Positions 19,401-29,942 are shown, numbered from the stretch's first letter. The stretch is DNA of 29,942 bases from Asterionellopsis glacialis (GCA_014885115.2 WKLE02001558.1:1-29942), one strand, 5' to 3'. The notes: generated from the sequence alone by a model not told the origin. Made by a program: numbers and translations.

Positions 19401-22400
19401 AAAGGTACTAGCTCGTATGCATAGCAACTTTCAACAGCAGCGTCAGAGGCATCTAAAGCGTCACGCAGAAAAGATGAAAGCAAAAAAGGTCAAGCTGCTA
19501 AAAAAGATGGGCCGTCCGTCTGACGAAGTAGATGATAGCACTGCAAAGAAGGAAGAGAGCAAGGATCAAAATTCCGAAAAGGATAAGTATCAACCACCGT
19601 CTCCTATCACGTCTCGACTTCCGATCGATGATGACATGGACGAAATTGAAAAACCAGGAGCTGCTGCAAGGCATAAACACCGGAAAACTTTACTAAGCGC
19701 AATCCAAAAACAGCTTTCAGTTGAAATACATAACGAGGGATTATGGATCTCATCACTCGTGGAGAAGAGCTCCAAGCCGGATGATTCTAAGAAAGAAGAT
19801 GGCAAGGATGACGTCTCTGCTGGAAGTAGTAAGAAAAAGGACCTGTCGGGGTATGACAGTGACTTCATTCCCTGGGGTGCAAAGACTAGATCAATTCTAT
19901 ATGCCATTGTATGTGGTGAAATTCCTGATGGTTATGGTACTGACCGATTTGATTTTGGTGATGCTGTTGCAAATCAGGGCGGTCATATTAGATGTGTTGT
20001 CACAGATCTGAGAACTGGAGAAGCTACTGCTTCATCTCAACGGGCGGCAGCGATGAAAGAGCAGGAACACGCCAACATCCAAGAATACGAAACGAAAGCA
20101 AAGAAATTGGGAGCAATGGCACAGGAAGCGGAGAAAACTTGCGAGCGTGCAGAATCAGACGAGAAGGAGTGTACAACGGCATATGAAAAGGCCAAGAAGG
20201 AAGTTGACAAGGCGAACCAGCTTAAACAAGATTTTCGCATCAAATTCAAGAATTTCTTCAATCCTGGTGAGTGCTAACTTATAGTTTCGTGTGTCTATAT
20301 TGATTGTTTGCGGTCTAACCAAATACTCAAATTCTACTGATGTTTGTGCTAACAGATGGAACGCCTGTTATGGCAGCTGCACCTGCTGATAGGCAAAAGC
20401 TCATACAAGCAATGGCTCGATATGATGATGCTGTAAAGTTAGCCGAATCAAGAGCTAAGACTGTCGAGAAGGCTCTGAATGAAGCAAAAGCGCATTCACA
20501 GAAGATGCAGGCCGCGGTCCGGCAAACGCAAAAATCTGCAGCATCTGCCGCAACAACTCTTAAGAAGAAAAAGGCACTGATGATGGAGGCCAAAGGTGGT
20601 AGAGCAAGTAGAACGAAGTTATCCGATGCCGCCGAGCTAGAGCGATCTGCAAATCGTGTAGGCGATGTCATTTCAGCGTTTCGTAAAACTGCAGACCGAA
20701 GGCGCGACCAATTAAATCAAAAGAGAAGTAGCAGTGCTAGTAGTACGTGGGTGCAAGCTTTACCTGAAGTTTCTGGATCATTAAAGAAGAGCCTTTGGCA
20801 CAAAATGCATCGACGCAGGCAGCAGATTGTCCTTCGACCGACCATGGAGTCTATCGTGAATGGGCTTCAAGCCTCAGTGAAGAAAGATGTACGGTCCCGA
20901 GGTGGCAAAATGAATATCCATAGAGAACAATTAGAATGCGTTAAGGCTGAACAGTTGTTTCTGCTCACAGCATTCCCGACTGCCTCGGAGGAAACCTTGC
21001 CATCTTTACCACCATCTGATTCTTCAGATGCTTGGGGGGAACCAGGTTGGCATGTGCATCTTGAGGTATCGAAAAATAAGAAGCGACCTTCTTCCTCGAT
21101 TCTCCCGTGCGAACCCACATTTCCCTTGCTTCAGAATCTTCACTCCGAATTTGCTTCTACCCCTGGAAGGCAGCATGCATCAATGTTAAAAGCACCCTAT
21201 CTTAGGGCCCTGACAACGCCACTATCGGCCGTAGCACAAGCAATCAGTCTGGCCGAAATAAATCCCTCTGCATTATCCACAGGTGAGAATTGATACTTTT
21301 ACTTTACATCGTGTTTTTCATTTTATTACTGACAAGTCTCTGTGAATTTGTTTACGCCAAAAAAATCTCCTCTAAAGGAGAATACGCGGAACACGACCCG
21401 CTCCATATCAGCGATGCTGCAATGACAGCAGGTTACACCCTTCCAACCAAACCTAGTTCCAGAAGCTCCCAGTCAAGGAAACGGTCGTCTACAGCAATTT
21501 CAACAAGAGAAGAGATCGAACCGGCCGTTCCATCAAGCAAGCGAAAGTCGTCGAGTGATACAAGTTCTCCGAGTAGATCACACGCAGGAGTCCCTTCTAC
21601 AACCGAACCAAAACCCAAGAAGGAACGTAGCAAGAAGTCAAGGTCAAAAGCAAGCACTGATTCCGCTACTCGTTCCCACCCTTCGCCTCAAGCTAGCAAG
21701 GGAGACACAAGCGAAGCTCCTGCCCCACAAAAAATGGCAAATAGGCAAGTGATCGCTGAAGCTCAGGCTCGATCGTATATGCAACAGCAGCATGCAGCTG
21801 CATCTTCAAGTGCACCCATAGGAGCACGGGCAGTGTATGCACCGCAACAAGGCCAGATGACAGAGCAACAGGCAGCGCAATACAATCAATTTATGAAGCA
21901 GCGCGAGCTCCAAATGTCACAGCAGATGCCACCAGCGTCATCGTCGACACCGCAACAACACGCTACGCTTCAGCAATTACAACCACAGCAGCCGCAAATG
22001 CAAGTTCAACAGCCGCCGCCGCCGCCGCCGCCGATGCAAGTTCCACAACAGCAGCTTCTCCCCCACCAACAGTACCCTAGTCCACAGCAGCAATTTCATC
22101 AACAGCAGCGTCAGATGGCTCAGATGAGAATGATGCAGCAGCAGCAACAGCAACAACAGCAGCCCAGTCGCCAGCAACAGGTACCCCAAGCACAGATGCA
22201 GTTTTTCCCACCAGCGATGCAACAACAGCCGAATCGTCAGCAAGCATTTGGTGGTCCACAACAACAGCAAATGGCAATGGCAATGGGAAGGGGAAACGTC
22301 GTTGGCCAACCTGTGATGGGCGTTCAAGGGCATCCACCTACTTCACGACGAAGCGCACAGCAGCAACAGGACGAAAACGATCCTCTTTTATTTTTAAACG

Positions 22401-22405
22401 AGTAG
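16411..22405 (+). CDS. Giant disordered, coiled-coil and polyQ protein, three exons
   Basis: Exons join(16411..20266, 20356..21282, 21378..22405) give 1,936 residues. Donors are GTGAGT and GTGAGA and joins are in phase; an acceptor three bases later in exon 3 is also possible. I chose the ATG at 16411 (MADTTLDNSDDDDVP) over the in-frame ATG at 16252. Residues about 120-560 are degenerate repeats around KSDEKED, extremely rich in Lys, Glu, Asp, Thr and Ser. A basic nuclear-signal-like cluster lies near 715-727 (KQRKRKKKPKKKQ). A long coiled coil covers about 815-1035. A folded-looking segment at about 1147-1184 contains FIPWGAKTRS and CGEIPDGYGTDRFDF. A second coiled coil runs about 1205-1400. 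From about 1730 to the end it is Gln-rich with a Pro run, like transcription coactivators. No known family is recognised; a nuclear scaffold is the best guess. Its stop lies 26 bp from that of the deubiquitinase. Confidence 0.8.
16790..18500 (+). repeat. Degenerate coding repeat, KSDEKED-type units
   Basis: Within exon 1 of the large gene, units of about 12-20 codons built around A/T-K-S-D-E-K-E/D recur many times with short variable spacers. Identity is loose at the DNA level, so the repeats are old or under selection for charge rather than exact sequence. The repeat composition also keeps one antisense frame open for 624 codons. Confidence 0.65.
21770..22300 (+). repeat. Gln-rich (CAG/CAA) coding tract
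   Basis: The last exon of the large gene has many Gln runs using both CAG and CAA, including a continuous run of nine near 22134-22160, and a run of seven Pro near 22012-22034. Mixed codons make the tract more stable than pure CAG repeats. Such tracts commonly mediate self-association or coactivator contacts. Confidence 0.8.
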
Positions 22406-22431
22406 CTCTTTAAACATGAATCTTGGCTCAT

Positions 22432-25400
22432 CTATACGATTCGATCATGGAGAAATTCGAGAAATGCAGTGTTTATCAACTCTTCTATGCTCGCATTTGG
22501 GTTCTGTTGCCGTGCGGAGCGTATTGCGTCGCGACACTTAGTTTCGTTCGGTTGGTGTCCTAAGGATTCTTTCAGACACAGTTGAAGTTCATGAGTCATT
22601 TTTTCTTCAGCTAGCACATCTTTTCTTCTTTTTCGTCTAGAATTTTCAAGAATTGGCGACAGCGGAAGAGAACCTGGGCCATCATCAACAAGATCTTGGG
22701 TGTTTTCTTGGGTCCTAACTGGATTTTCAGTGTTCTTTTCTGTGTCCTCATCCAAATCAAATGGCGAGCTAAGAGTGCCATCCGGTTTTTCTGAGCTCTC
22801 CCTTCGCTTGCTTCCACTGCCTCCATTCATTCGCTGCGACGTTGTGTGACATGGAATTTCTACGCCATCCGACTCATCAAGAATGACGACCAACCCAGCC
22901 TTAGATTTATCTGGATTCGGTTTTGTTAAACTTGTATCAGTACTCCTTTCACTAGCTACCGCAGCTAATTCACTTTTTTTATCGACCGTAGCAATTTGAC
23001 CAGGAGGCAACTTTTGTTCTTTGTCGCAATCTTCATCTTTTTTATTCTCTTCATCTAAATTCTCTTTGGTTTCACCGTCTAGTGACGTATGTAACAGTGT
23101 TCCACGAAAACCTCTTTCTACGCCGCTTTTCTTGCATTTTTCCTGCTTGGAATTACTTTGTGAAGCGTGAGAGATATTTGCTACTTCCAGAAGAGCATCC
23201 ATAAGTACTTCGTTTTGTTCTCGTCTAGCTATTTTTTCCTGTCGACCGCCTTTCTCTCCAACAGCAGGCAGTCGAAGGATAATTGGTATATTATTGTTGG
23301 CAGCATCCCAAGCATTATTAGTTTGAAGAACATCTTGTAATGTGCGTTGATTCCATCCATAGGGAAGAACGATGACCCCGGGGAATGTAGGCAGACCTTT
23401 GACTTTTGTTGATTCTCTATCTACGTCAAGCCCTTTATCGGTATCCACATCAACCACCTCAATACATCGTTCTTGAACATTAGCTCCTCCCGCTTCACTA
23501 GATTTGTTATCATGATCTGTGGAACATTCGCCATCATGAGGCAAAACCAAAGCTAGCTTCTGGTCAATTGGAAACCCAGGGCATTTTTCATATAGGAAAA
23601 GTCGAAGAGCTGCAAGGTTATGGTCATATCTAATATCTATGATATCCTCGCTCAAAAATGGACCCGCTGGATATTTTGTCTTTCTTCTTCTGGATGAACG
23701 CCGCAAAGTTTCCTCAGCACGGACTGCTTCTGGTCGATTTTGTGCTAATTCATCTAGAGCAGATTCAACGGACGAGCCGGGCTTAACCTCCAATACTTGC
23801 AACGGAAAAGTACCCAATGGATCCTCATGTTTGGTCTCTGCCTGAAGATCCTCACTCAAATCCTCAGGGCCTAAATTCCCGACCTCTACAGCATGGCGTT
23901 CCTTGTCGTTCCCACCATTGGCACCTTCCCTCTTTTTGTCCGCTTTTTGTGCTAAAATAGCGTTTGCTGCTTCTTCGTGTTTCTCTCTCTCCTCCCTCAG
24001 TTTTGCGGCGCATTCAGAACAGTCCACGGATGCCATTATGCAATTTCTCTTCCTTGAGTGGCAAATTGCTTTTGGAAAAATTGTTTTGATCAAACTCCAT
24101 ACTTTCCAAGGGACGTGGCGTACAACACGTTTGTTGTTCGCGACCTTACACTTCCCGTGTTCACCTGGACGAAACGCATTTAAAATTAGCTTTTGGAAGC
24201 AACAAAACGATGGAGACGCGAAAAGTTTAATTGTTTACTTACATGTGATACTGCCATTGACACTCTGATCGATATCCACAGATTCATTACTTTTCAAAGT
24301 TTCAGCCCTCGTTAAACCTGGAAAGCATTGTGAGAAATCTACTGCATCAAGTCCTTCGTACCAAGACACTGCATCACCTTTATCTGTCGATACTTGACCG
24401 CCAGCCGAGGTATCAGTCTTTTTCAATATCTCGCTGACAGCTGAACGGAAACTTGATATAAACTTTCGAGAAACGACATACATATACTGGTTGGCTTCAT
24501 TTTTAATTGGATCATCTGATTCAAGAGCCGCTTCTTCATTGTCATAGTCGTTTTGTGGGTCGATAAGTTCGTAAAGTTCCATTATTTTCTTTGAGTTTTC
24601 AATCTTCTTCGCAAGCTCCTTTGTATAGGACTCGGCGCAAATACTGCAACATAGATTACACTCTGGAGTGATAACACAGTCATTAACATCTTCGTGTCGC
24701 CGAAGAGGGCTTTCTGTTTGTCCAGATAAATTTGTGCTCATTAGCATGTTCTGCTCTCCCAAAAGTAGTGACACATATACATCGTATAGTTGTCGAGGAA
24801 GAAGCTTTCCACTACGTGCGACGCGTGGATGTAGCCCGCTCCCGTGGCAACAAAGCAAATGCTTATGTCGAAGCAAGGGAACTCCACGAGGATTATGCAA
24901 TAAATTCTCTAGGCCATCTTTGCATGAAAGAAACCGACGCAATACACCTCCGTCGACCCAAACCGACGACCGCCATTCCTTTTCGCTTTCGAATCCACCA
25001 AAAGGATTCGAAATTTGCTTTTGGAACATGTATTCAATTATACCTGCTCTGCGTCGCTCTAGTCGTCTTGCCGTGTTAGCATCATTCATGCACATCCTAA
25101 AGCATTGAAGTGAAACTATGAGTTTGGCAAGGAAAAGAAAGAGATTGAATATACAAAAAGAAACTTACTGTGACAAAAGAGAATAACGTTCACCACGCTC
25201 AATGCACATCTTTTCACTTAGATCTATTTTCCCATTGTCTTCAGGCTTTTCAACACGATTTTCCACAACATCGTCTTTTACACAGGTTGCAAAGTATGAT
25301 GCCTCAACGTAATACATATTGTACGCATCTGAGCAACCCTCAACCTTGAAAAGCTTGTCGTTGCTCTTACTGCTACTAACACTACTTTTGCCACCGTGGG

Positions 25401-27742
25401 GCACCGATGGATCGTAAGAACTTGATGGGCCTTCGTCCAATATGTCAACCCGTTCGTCGTTGAATTCGTACCATTTGCCGGTTTGCCAGTTCATGGCCTG
25501 CGATATATAGTGGCCTCTATAAGCCGATGTCCCTTGGTGTTTCAAAACTGCGCAGAGGAAGTAACGGGCTTGCCCACTAGCACTGGCACTCGTTTCACTA
25601 CCAACTGGGCTTTCCCTTGTTTCCTCAAGATTATCTTGTCCCCGAGGAACATACAGAATCTCAGGTAACAAAACTTTGTCCCTTAGCTTCTTTTTTACAA
25701 ACTTTTCACGATCGAATACGTACCGTGAAAGCTGTACGTTTAGCACTGGCGGAAGCTGACTGAATTTCACAACACGAGAAGCATCTTGCTTTTTCTGACA
25801 CTCATCACACCAATACTGGTTCTCTCCATCCATCAGTTCGGCGCGAGTATAGCTATCGAGGCAATCCTGTACGTCACTATCTGCACCCCGCCATGTCTTT
25901 TTATCCCCCGCTAGAGGAACAATTTGCAAGTTCAAATCCATGAAACTCTCATTTCGCTTGGATAAATTTTGGCAACTTAGACAGGTAGTTTCGTAGGTGG
26001 TAACACCATGAAATATGCTTGGTAGTAAATTTGCCAAATCTTGTGCAACCTCAGTACCTTCATCTGCACATTGCTGGAATGTTTCATGCATTCGTTCTAA
26101 AAGCAGTCGCGCAAATTCATTTGGGTCTTGCATTTCACCGTGTTCAATACCCAGCGCATTAGAAAATGCATTAGTGGTAACGGTACATTCCGCTCCATGC
26201 ACCATCCTCGCCAGCAGCTGTTGCATTTCTGATAGAACTAAATGCATCCGTTCATGTCGATTGCTATTTTTATCGTCCGCCGATGGTTCGCGCCATGAAA
26301 ATATGCCTTTTAAAAAAGCAAGATTTTGTGCCAAACACTGAAGCTGGCTGTTCAAGTAGCACGTTGCACCTAAATTCCTTATACCAGGCGGGATCGCCAG
26401 CTGAAGATTGTCACCTATTGGACTTGTCGACGAATCGGCTGGTTGAAGTGGGTTCGAAAACAAGAGACTTTCGTGCCATTGACGAAGTTTTTGAAGGAAA
26501 AAGTTCAAGTTTAAACTGCCCCCAGTAGAATCCGTGCCCTCATCCAAAATTTTGATTATCCTCTTTTTAATATGAGAACAAATGCTTTCTATTTCCACAG
26601 GTGCTGATCTTCGAAGGCATATGAGCTGTTCTGCAGTTGCCTTACTGTAAACTGCTGTGTCCTTCTCCGGGTCAAATTCCATTTCACATTCAGGTTCTTC
26701 CAAATAAACAGAACCAGCATCATATACACAATCATTTGGCTGATCCTCTTGGTCTGAATTATATCCACCCGAATTATCCCTCCCCGAGTGATGTCCGTCC
26801 GAATGATACCCACTGAAGCCCTGTTCTTCATCGTGCATACCATCGTAGCTATCTGTTTTCGTAGTTTTGTTCTGACTCAAGTTCTTATCGCTCTCCGAGT
26901 CAACATCAATAATTTCCGACATTCCACTCTGAGAGTTCTCTACCGAGGTCGCAGCATCAGCTTTTATTTCCAAAGAATCTTTTTCTTCTTCATCCATATT
27001 CTCGTTCATGTCTTCCTCCCTCTGACGATCACTTGTAGACTGAGCAACAAAGAAAACCATTTCATCCACAGCTCCACCTAACGATGAAAGACAAAACTTG
27101 ATGTAGTTAAGGAAATAGAAGTCAGCATGGAAAGAAAACAAGAATGAATTGAGTAAGGAGCTGTATTCAATGAAACAAATATACAGAATCAAGCGAAACA
27201 GGGTCGGTAAGTAGACGTACTGGATTGTAATCGCAAATACATCGAAAGGATGTATTCTCTAGTCTTTCACCTACACAAACAATATTATCAGCAAGTGTCG
27301 TTTCGCTTTTACCACCATGCTCTGCTGTTTTTGAATTATCATTATTACGTTTTCTCTTGTTACCTCGTCTTTTTTCTTCTCGCAATTTCAAACTCTGAGC
27401 CTTTTCTGTCCAAGAGATCAAAGAAGGACATTGACTTTTAAGACTTGAAGTGATGATATTATTAAATTCGTCGACTGTATCCATATCTTGAGTAATAGTT
27501 TTACTACAGTGATTCCATTGGCATTTGTGCCATGGATTTTTAACCCCACAATACGTTCCTTGCCTGGGTGATATCATCATTCCACGATATGGATCTACAT
27601 TCAACTCATATTCAGCCAATTCGATCAAACGTTCAAGTCGTATTTCCCCTGAAGTCTTTCTGCGGATTTTGGATTGACGTTGTTGACGGCCTCCTGTACT
27701 GCGATGTTGGTTATTAGAACCCTTTCCACGACGCGTATTCAT
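22432..27742 (-). CDS. USP48: USP48-like ubiquitin C-terminal hydrolase, four exons
   Basis: Exons complement(join(22432..24164, 24243..25096, 25169..27096, 27221..27742)), all in phase, give 1,678 residues; animal and plant USP48/UBP26 are near 1,050. It should cleave ubiquitin from proteins, with histone H2B as a known target of the family in plants and animals. The NPFCL block formed across the first intron is characteristic of this family. Catalytic Cys420 (GATCYLNS), His703 (YRGHYIS) and Asn720 (WYEFND) are present, as are zinc-finger pairs CLSC (546/549) and CDEC (604/607). Exon 3 (about 818-1101) covers DUSP-like sequence. The join to exon 4 makes ITCEHGKC followed by CSEC, matching USP48. 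A ubiquitin-like domain follows (about 1280-1400), interrupted by an acidic insert. The last 50 residues look UBA-like. The start is the first ATG in frame; an upstream exon remains possible. Confidence 0.9.
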
Positions 27743-28503
27743 ATCTCTTTGATCGACAACGACAATATTTTTTCCACACAATGCAAATATAACTTTCCAA
27801 GAAATTTGTTTCAACAAATCTAAAAAAAAAGACAATCAATTGTATGAAATTATTCGAAAGGAAACCTCAGCTGGTGTTTTTGTGCTGTATTCCATACATG
27901 AATGCCAAAGCAAGGCCGTTCCGTGTTATGAAGTTACAATTATTGCTGCCACTTCTACAGTTGTAGACCCAAGATACTCTGCAGAAGTAGGGTCCTCTAC
28001 GATATCTCTCTCTCTAGACTAGAGAGAGAGAGGTTAGAGTTCCTTTTTCAATATAGCTTTCTACAATAGAGATACCGGTAGATCTTGAGCTCGACGTTTT
28101 CATATTGTGTAGGTACTGTAATTTTATATTTTTTTACAATTATGTGTTTTAATATCATCTAAGAATATAAATTTACACGAAAGAAAATTTGGTATTATGA
28201 GACAAAGTATTCACGTTACCCTGGAACAAGTACCACTTCTACCATAACTACAAGCTCCAAGAGTATCTAGGCTACTAAACTGTACGATCTCGACAGTAGT
28301 GTCCTAAAGATCTCAGAGAGTTGTACGCGGATCGCATCTCAGGTGATGGAAGCATCGACTCATGGTCGGTCACCAAAGACCAAATAATAATGTGTGACTT
28401 TAGCTACTTTTGTAAGTTTTTATGCATTCTATTCAAGTGAAATAGACTCTACTGTAGGGACTTTTTAAGAGTTTGTAAGTATTCAAATAATATCCATTAT
28501 TGT
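27743..28503. other. Promoter-bearing intergenic region with GA/CT inverted repeat
   Basis: Between the USP48 start and the PrmC stop. It carries a 13-bp-arm inverted repeat at 28005-28031, about 265 bp upstream of the USP48 ATG. A T-rich tract ending in AG just before the open frame (minus strand near 27822-27830) could be an intron acceptor for an untranslated first exon. No other gene is visible. Confidence 0.5.
28005..28031. repeat. Perfect GA/CT inverted repeat, 13-bp arms, 1-nt spacer
   Basis: The left arm TCTCTCTCTCTAG (28005-28017) is the exact reverse complement of the right arm (28019-28031), with a single A between. It could form a hairpin or serve as a symmetrical binding site for a GAGA-type factor. 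It lies upstream of USP48 and downstream of PrmC, so a 3'-end role for PrmC is an alternative. Confidence 0.85.
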
Positions 28504-29937
28504 TTATAATATTTGTAATTTTACAAATCGATCTTTTCCAAACATATCTTGATAGCCATCCACATAGGAAACTCCTAATGTTTCACCTTGGTTATCTAAC
28601 CATTCCTTCATGAGAGCAGGATGAGTTGGATCAACTTCCATCCAACAATATCCACCCTTACGACACCATTGAGGTAAGTTGTATACAATATCACGAATGA
28701 CATCCATACCATCACCACCACCACAAAGTGCTGCATCACTTTCATATTGGACAACATCCGTAGTAAGAGTTGCCATATCTGGTCGAGGAATATAAGGTGG
28801 ATTACTTACCACCATGTCAAACAATCTATCATCACCATGGTCATCGTCATCGTCACCAGACACAAATAATGATGATGGTACTAAAGAGACATTGAACTCA
28901 TCTGCTGAACACAAGTAAGCTTGATATCGAAGTGATGACGATGATTGACCATCACTACGGTCAGTATCATTGTTATCGTTGTCCATTTCTTGACCCAAAA
29001 TTGCTACTGCATTTTCCATGGATGTTTTAACTGCAATCGGTTCTACATCGATTGCTACCACATGCGATTGAGGTATAGCTTTTGCTAATCCTAAACCAAT
29101 AGCACCTGTACCACAACCTACATCCAAAATACGCAAGGGTCTTTTCAACCAAGGAGAAGAACTGGTTTGTGTTTCTTTTGTTGTTATTACTGACTTGACA
29201 ATTTCATCGTTTACAATCATGTACACCAATTCTTCCGTTTCTGGTCGGGGACATAGGAGTGGTGACCGTATCTGTAATGTAAAATCTAAAAAATCCCATT
29301 TTCCAAGTATGTATTGTATAGGTTCATGACTTTGACGACGTTTCAACATGTGTTGAAAGGTCTTCCATTCCTCTACTGTCAATTGTCGATTACAAAGACT
29401 AGTACTAGTACTGTCACTATTATTGAATAGTAAACACTCTCGTACCATTCGAAATCCATTGGACCATGGTAAATCTAATGCTTGTGCCAATAAGTGTATG
29501 ACAGATTCTTCTGATTCTGGTATTTGACATGATTCTAACCATTGTATAGATAAATTCATGACTTCTTTTACAGTTGTTCCTGTCATGTCCTTGTTGGGGA
29601 ATATTTGTTTTAATGACGTTGTTGCTGCTGCTGCTGTTGTTGTGGTAGTATCAATATTATCTCTAGAAAATGATTCATTATTATCGTGTGCACTTGAAGA
29701 CGATGATGATAACATTGATAAATTTCGACTAGTAAAAATACTACTCCTTGGGTATTGCAAAAAAGAATGATACAATATGTAACTTCTTGTTTTTGATGAT
29801 GACGATGAAAGTCCATTATTCCTTGTACTAGCACTATGTAGACGTGTCATACCGTTGTTGTTGTGACGTGTACTACCACTCCAGGGACCAGAAACAAGTC
29901 CTAGTCCTACTCGATTTCCATCTTGTTGTACTGCCAT
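28504..29937 (-). CDS. prmC: PrmC/HemK-type release factor glutamine methyltransferase, organellar
   Basis: Single exon, 477 residues with an ATG five bases from the window edge. PrmC methylates the Gln of the GGQ loop of class I release factors, which is needed for efficient termination. The N-terminal helical substrate domain (about 120-215) ends with EPIQYILGKWDF, followed by LCPRPETEELV (228-238). SAM motif I is LDVGCGTGAIGL (271-282) and the catalytic signature NPPY is at 379-382. Residues 1-110 are Ser/Arg/Asn-rich with few acids, then a Thr/Ala run. This is not found in bacterial enzymes (about 280 residues) and fits a mitochondrial or plastid targeting region. Further low-complexity inserts (Asp/Asn/Ser near 317-335 and an Asp run near 361-370) enlarge the catalytic domain without breaking motifs. 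The alternative, a cytosolic eRF1 methyltransferase, is less likely because that subgroup is short and lacks the N-terminal domain. Confidence 0.92.
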   Translation of the reverse strand: MAVQQDGNRVGLGLVSGPWSGSTRHNNNGMTRLHSASTRNNGLSSSSSKTRSYILYHSFLQYPRSSIFTSRNLSMLSSSSSSAHDNNESFSRDNIDTTTTTAAAATTSLKQIFPNKDMTGTTVKEVMNLSIQWLESCQIPESEESVIHLLAQALDLPWSNGFRMVRECLLFNNSDSTSTSLCNRQLTVEEWKTFQHMLKRRQSHEPIQYILGKWDFLDFTLQIRSPLLCPRPETEELVYMIVNDEIVKSVITTKETQTSSSPWLKRPLRILDVGCGTGAIGLGLAKAIPQSHVVAIDVEPIAVKTSMENAVAILGQEMDNDNNDTDRSDGQSSSSLRYQAYLCSADEFNVSLVPSSLFVSGDDDDDHGDDRLFDMVVSNPPYIPRPDMATLTTDVVQYESDAALCGGGDGMDVIRDIVYNLPQWCRKGGYCWMEVDPTHPALMKEWLDNQGETLGVSYVDGYQDMFGKDRFVKLQIL

Positions 29938-29942
29938 TATGT

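Noticed and set aside
24069..24242. Alternative acceptor at about 24069 for the last USP48 intron
   Set aside because: It also keeps phase, but the acceptor at 24165 has a better pyrimidine context, gives a typical 78-bp intron and creates the CxHG segment expected of USP48.
27743..27835. Extension of USP48 upstream to 27835
   Set aside because: The frame there begins with TTG, not ATG; the first in-frame ATG is at 27742. An upstream exon is possible but not shown.
1..29942. tRNA, rRNA, CRISPR or complete transposon
   Set aside because: No cloverleaf with a GGTTCGAATC-type arm, no regular spacer array and no transposase or reverse transcriptase motifs were seen by eye; a tRNAscan or repeat search would be needed to exclude weak cases.

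Overview
This is nuclear DNA of a eukaryote, most likely a stramenopile and probably a diatom. The evidence is eleven short GT-AG introns (72-137 bp) inferred by joining reading frames, small intergenic spaces, a USP48-type deubiquitinase, a lysosomal-type GH30 hydrolase and a Mn-type CDF transporter. These sit beside bacterial-type RsmB and PrmC methyltransferases, as expected for a cell with endosymbiotic organelles. The species call is inference from gene style, not from a marker gene. One run of Ns (15748-16013) is an assembly gap.

Layout from left to right: a four-exon membrane-anchored GH30 glucosylceramidase-like gene (694-3570, +). A short Ser-rich phospho-site protein (4085-4786, -). 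A long palindrome-rich non-coding block (4787-6635). A two-exon secreted, charged protein with RRL motifs and a Lys-rich block (6636-7889, +). A type I membrane protein with an aldose-1-epimerase-like ectodomain (8785-10215, -). A Mn-type cation diffusion facilitator (11563-12753, +). A broken MFS transporter remnant (13551-13948, +). A NusB-RsmB rRNA cytosine methyltransferase whose 5' end is lost in the gap (14050-15747, -). A 1,936-residue disordered, coiled-coil and polyQ protein (16411-22405, +). A four-exon USP48-like deubiquitinase of 1,678 residues (22432-27742, -). A PrmC/HemK release-factor methyltransferase (28504-29937, -).

There is no operon logic, as expected for a eukaryote. 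RsmB and PrmC would both serve an organellar translation system. The GH30 hydrolase, the epimerase-like membrane protein and the secreted RRL protein all belong to the secretory pathway. The large coiled-coil protein and the deubiquitinase look nuclear or cytoplasmic, and their 3' ends face each other only 26 bp apart. I found no tRNA, rRNA, CRISPR array or intact transposon. The least explained items are the secreted RRL/Lys-rich protein, the giant polyQ protein, the GTACC-palindrome clusters and the GA/CT inverted repeat upstream of the deubiquitinase.
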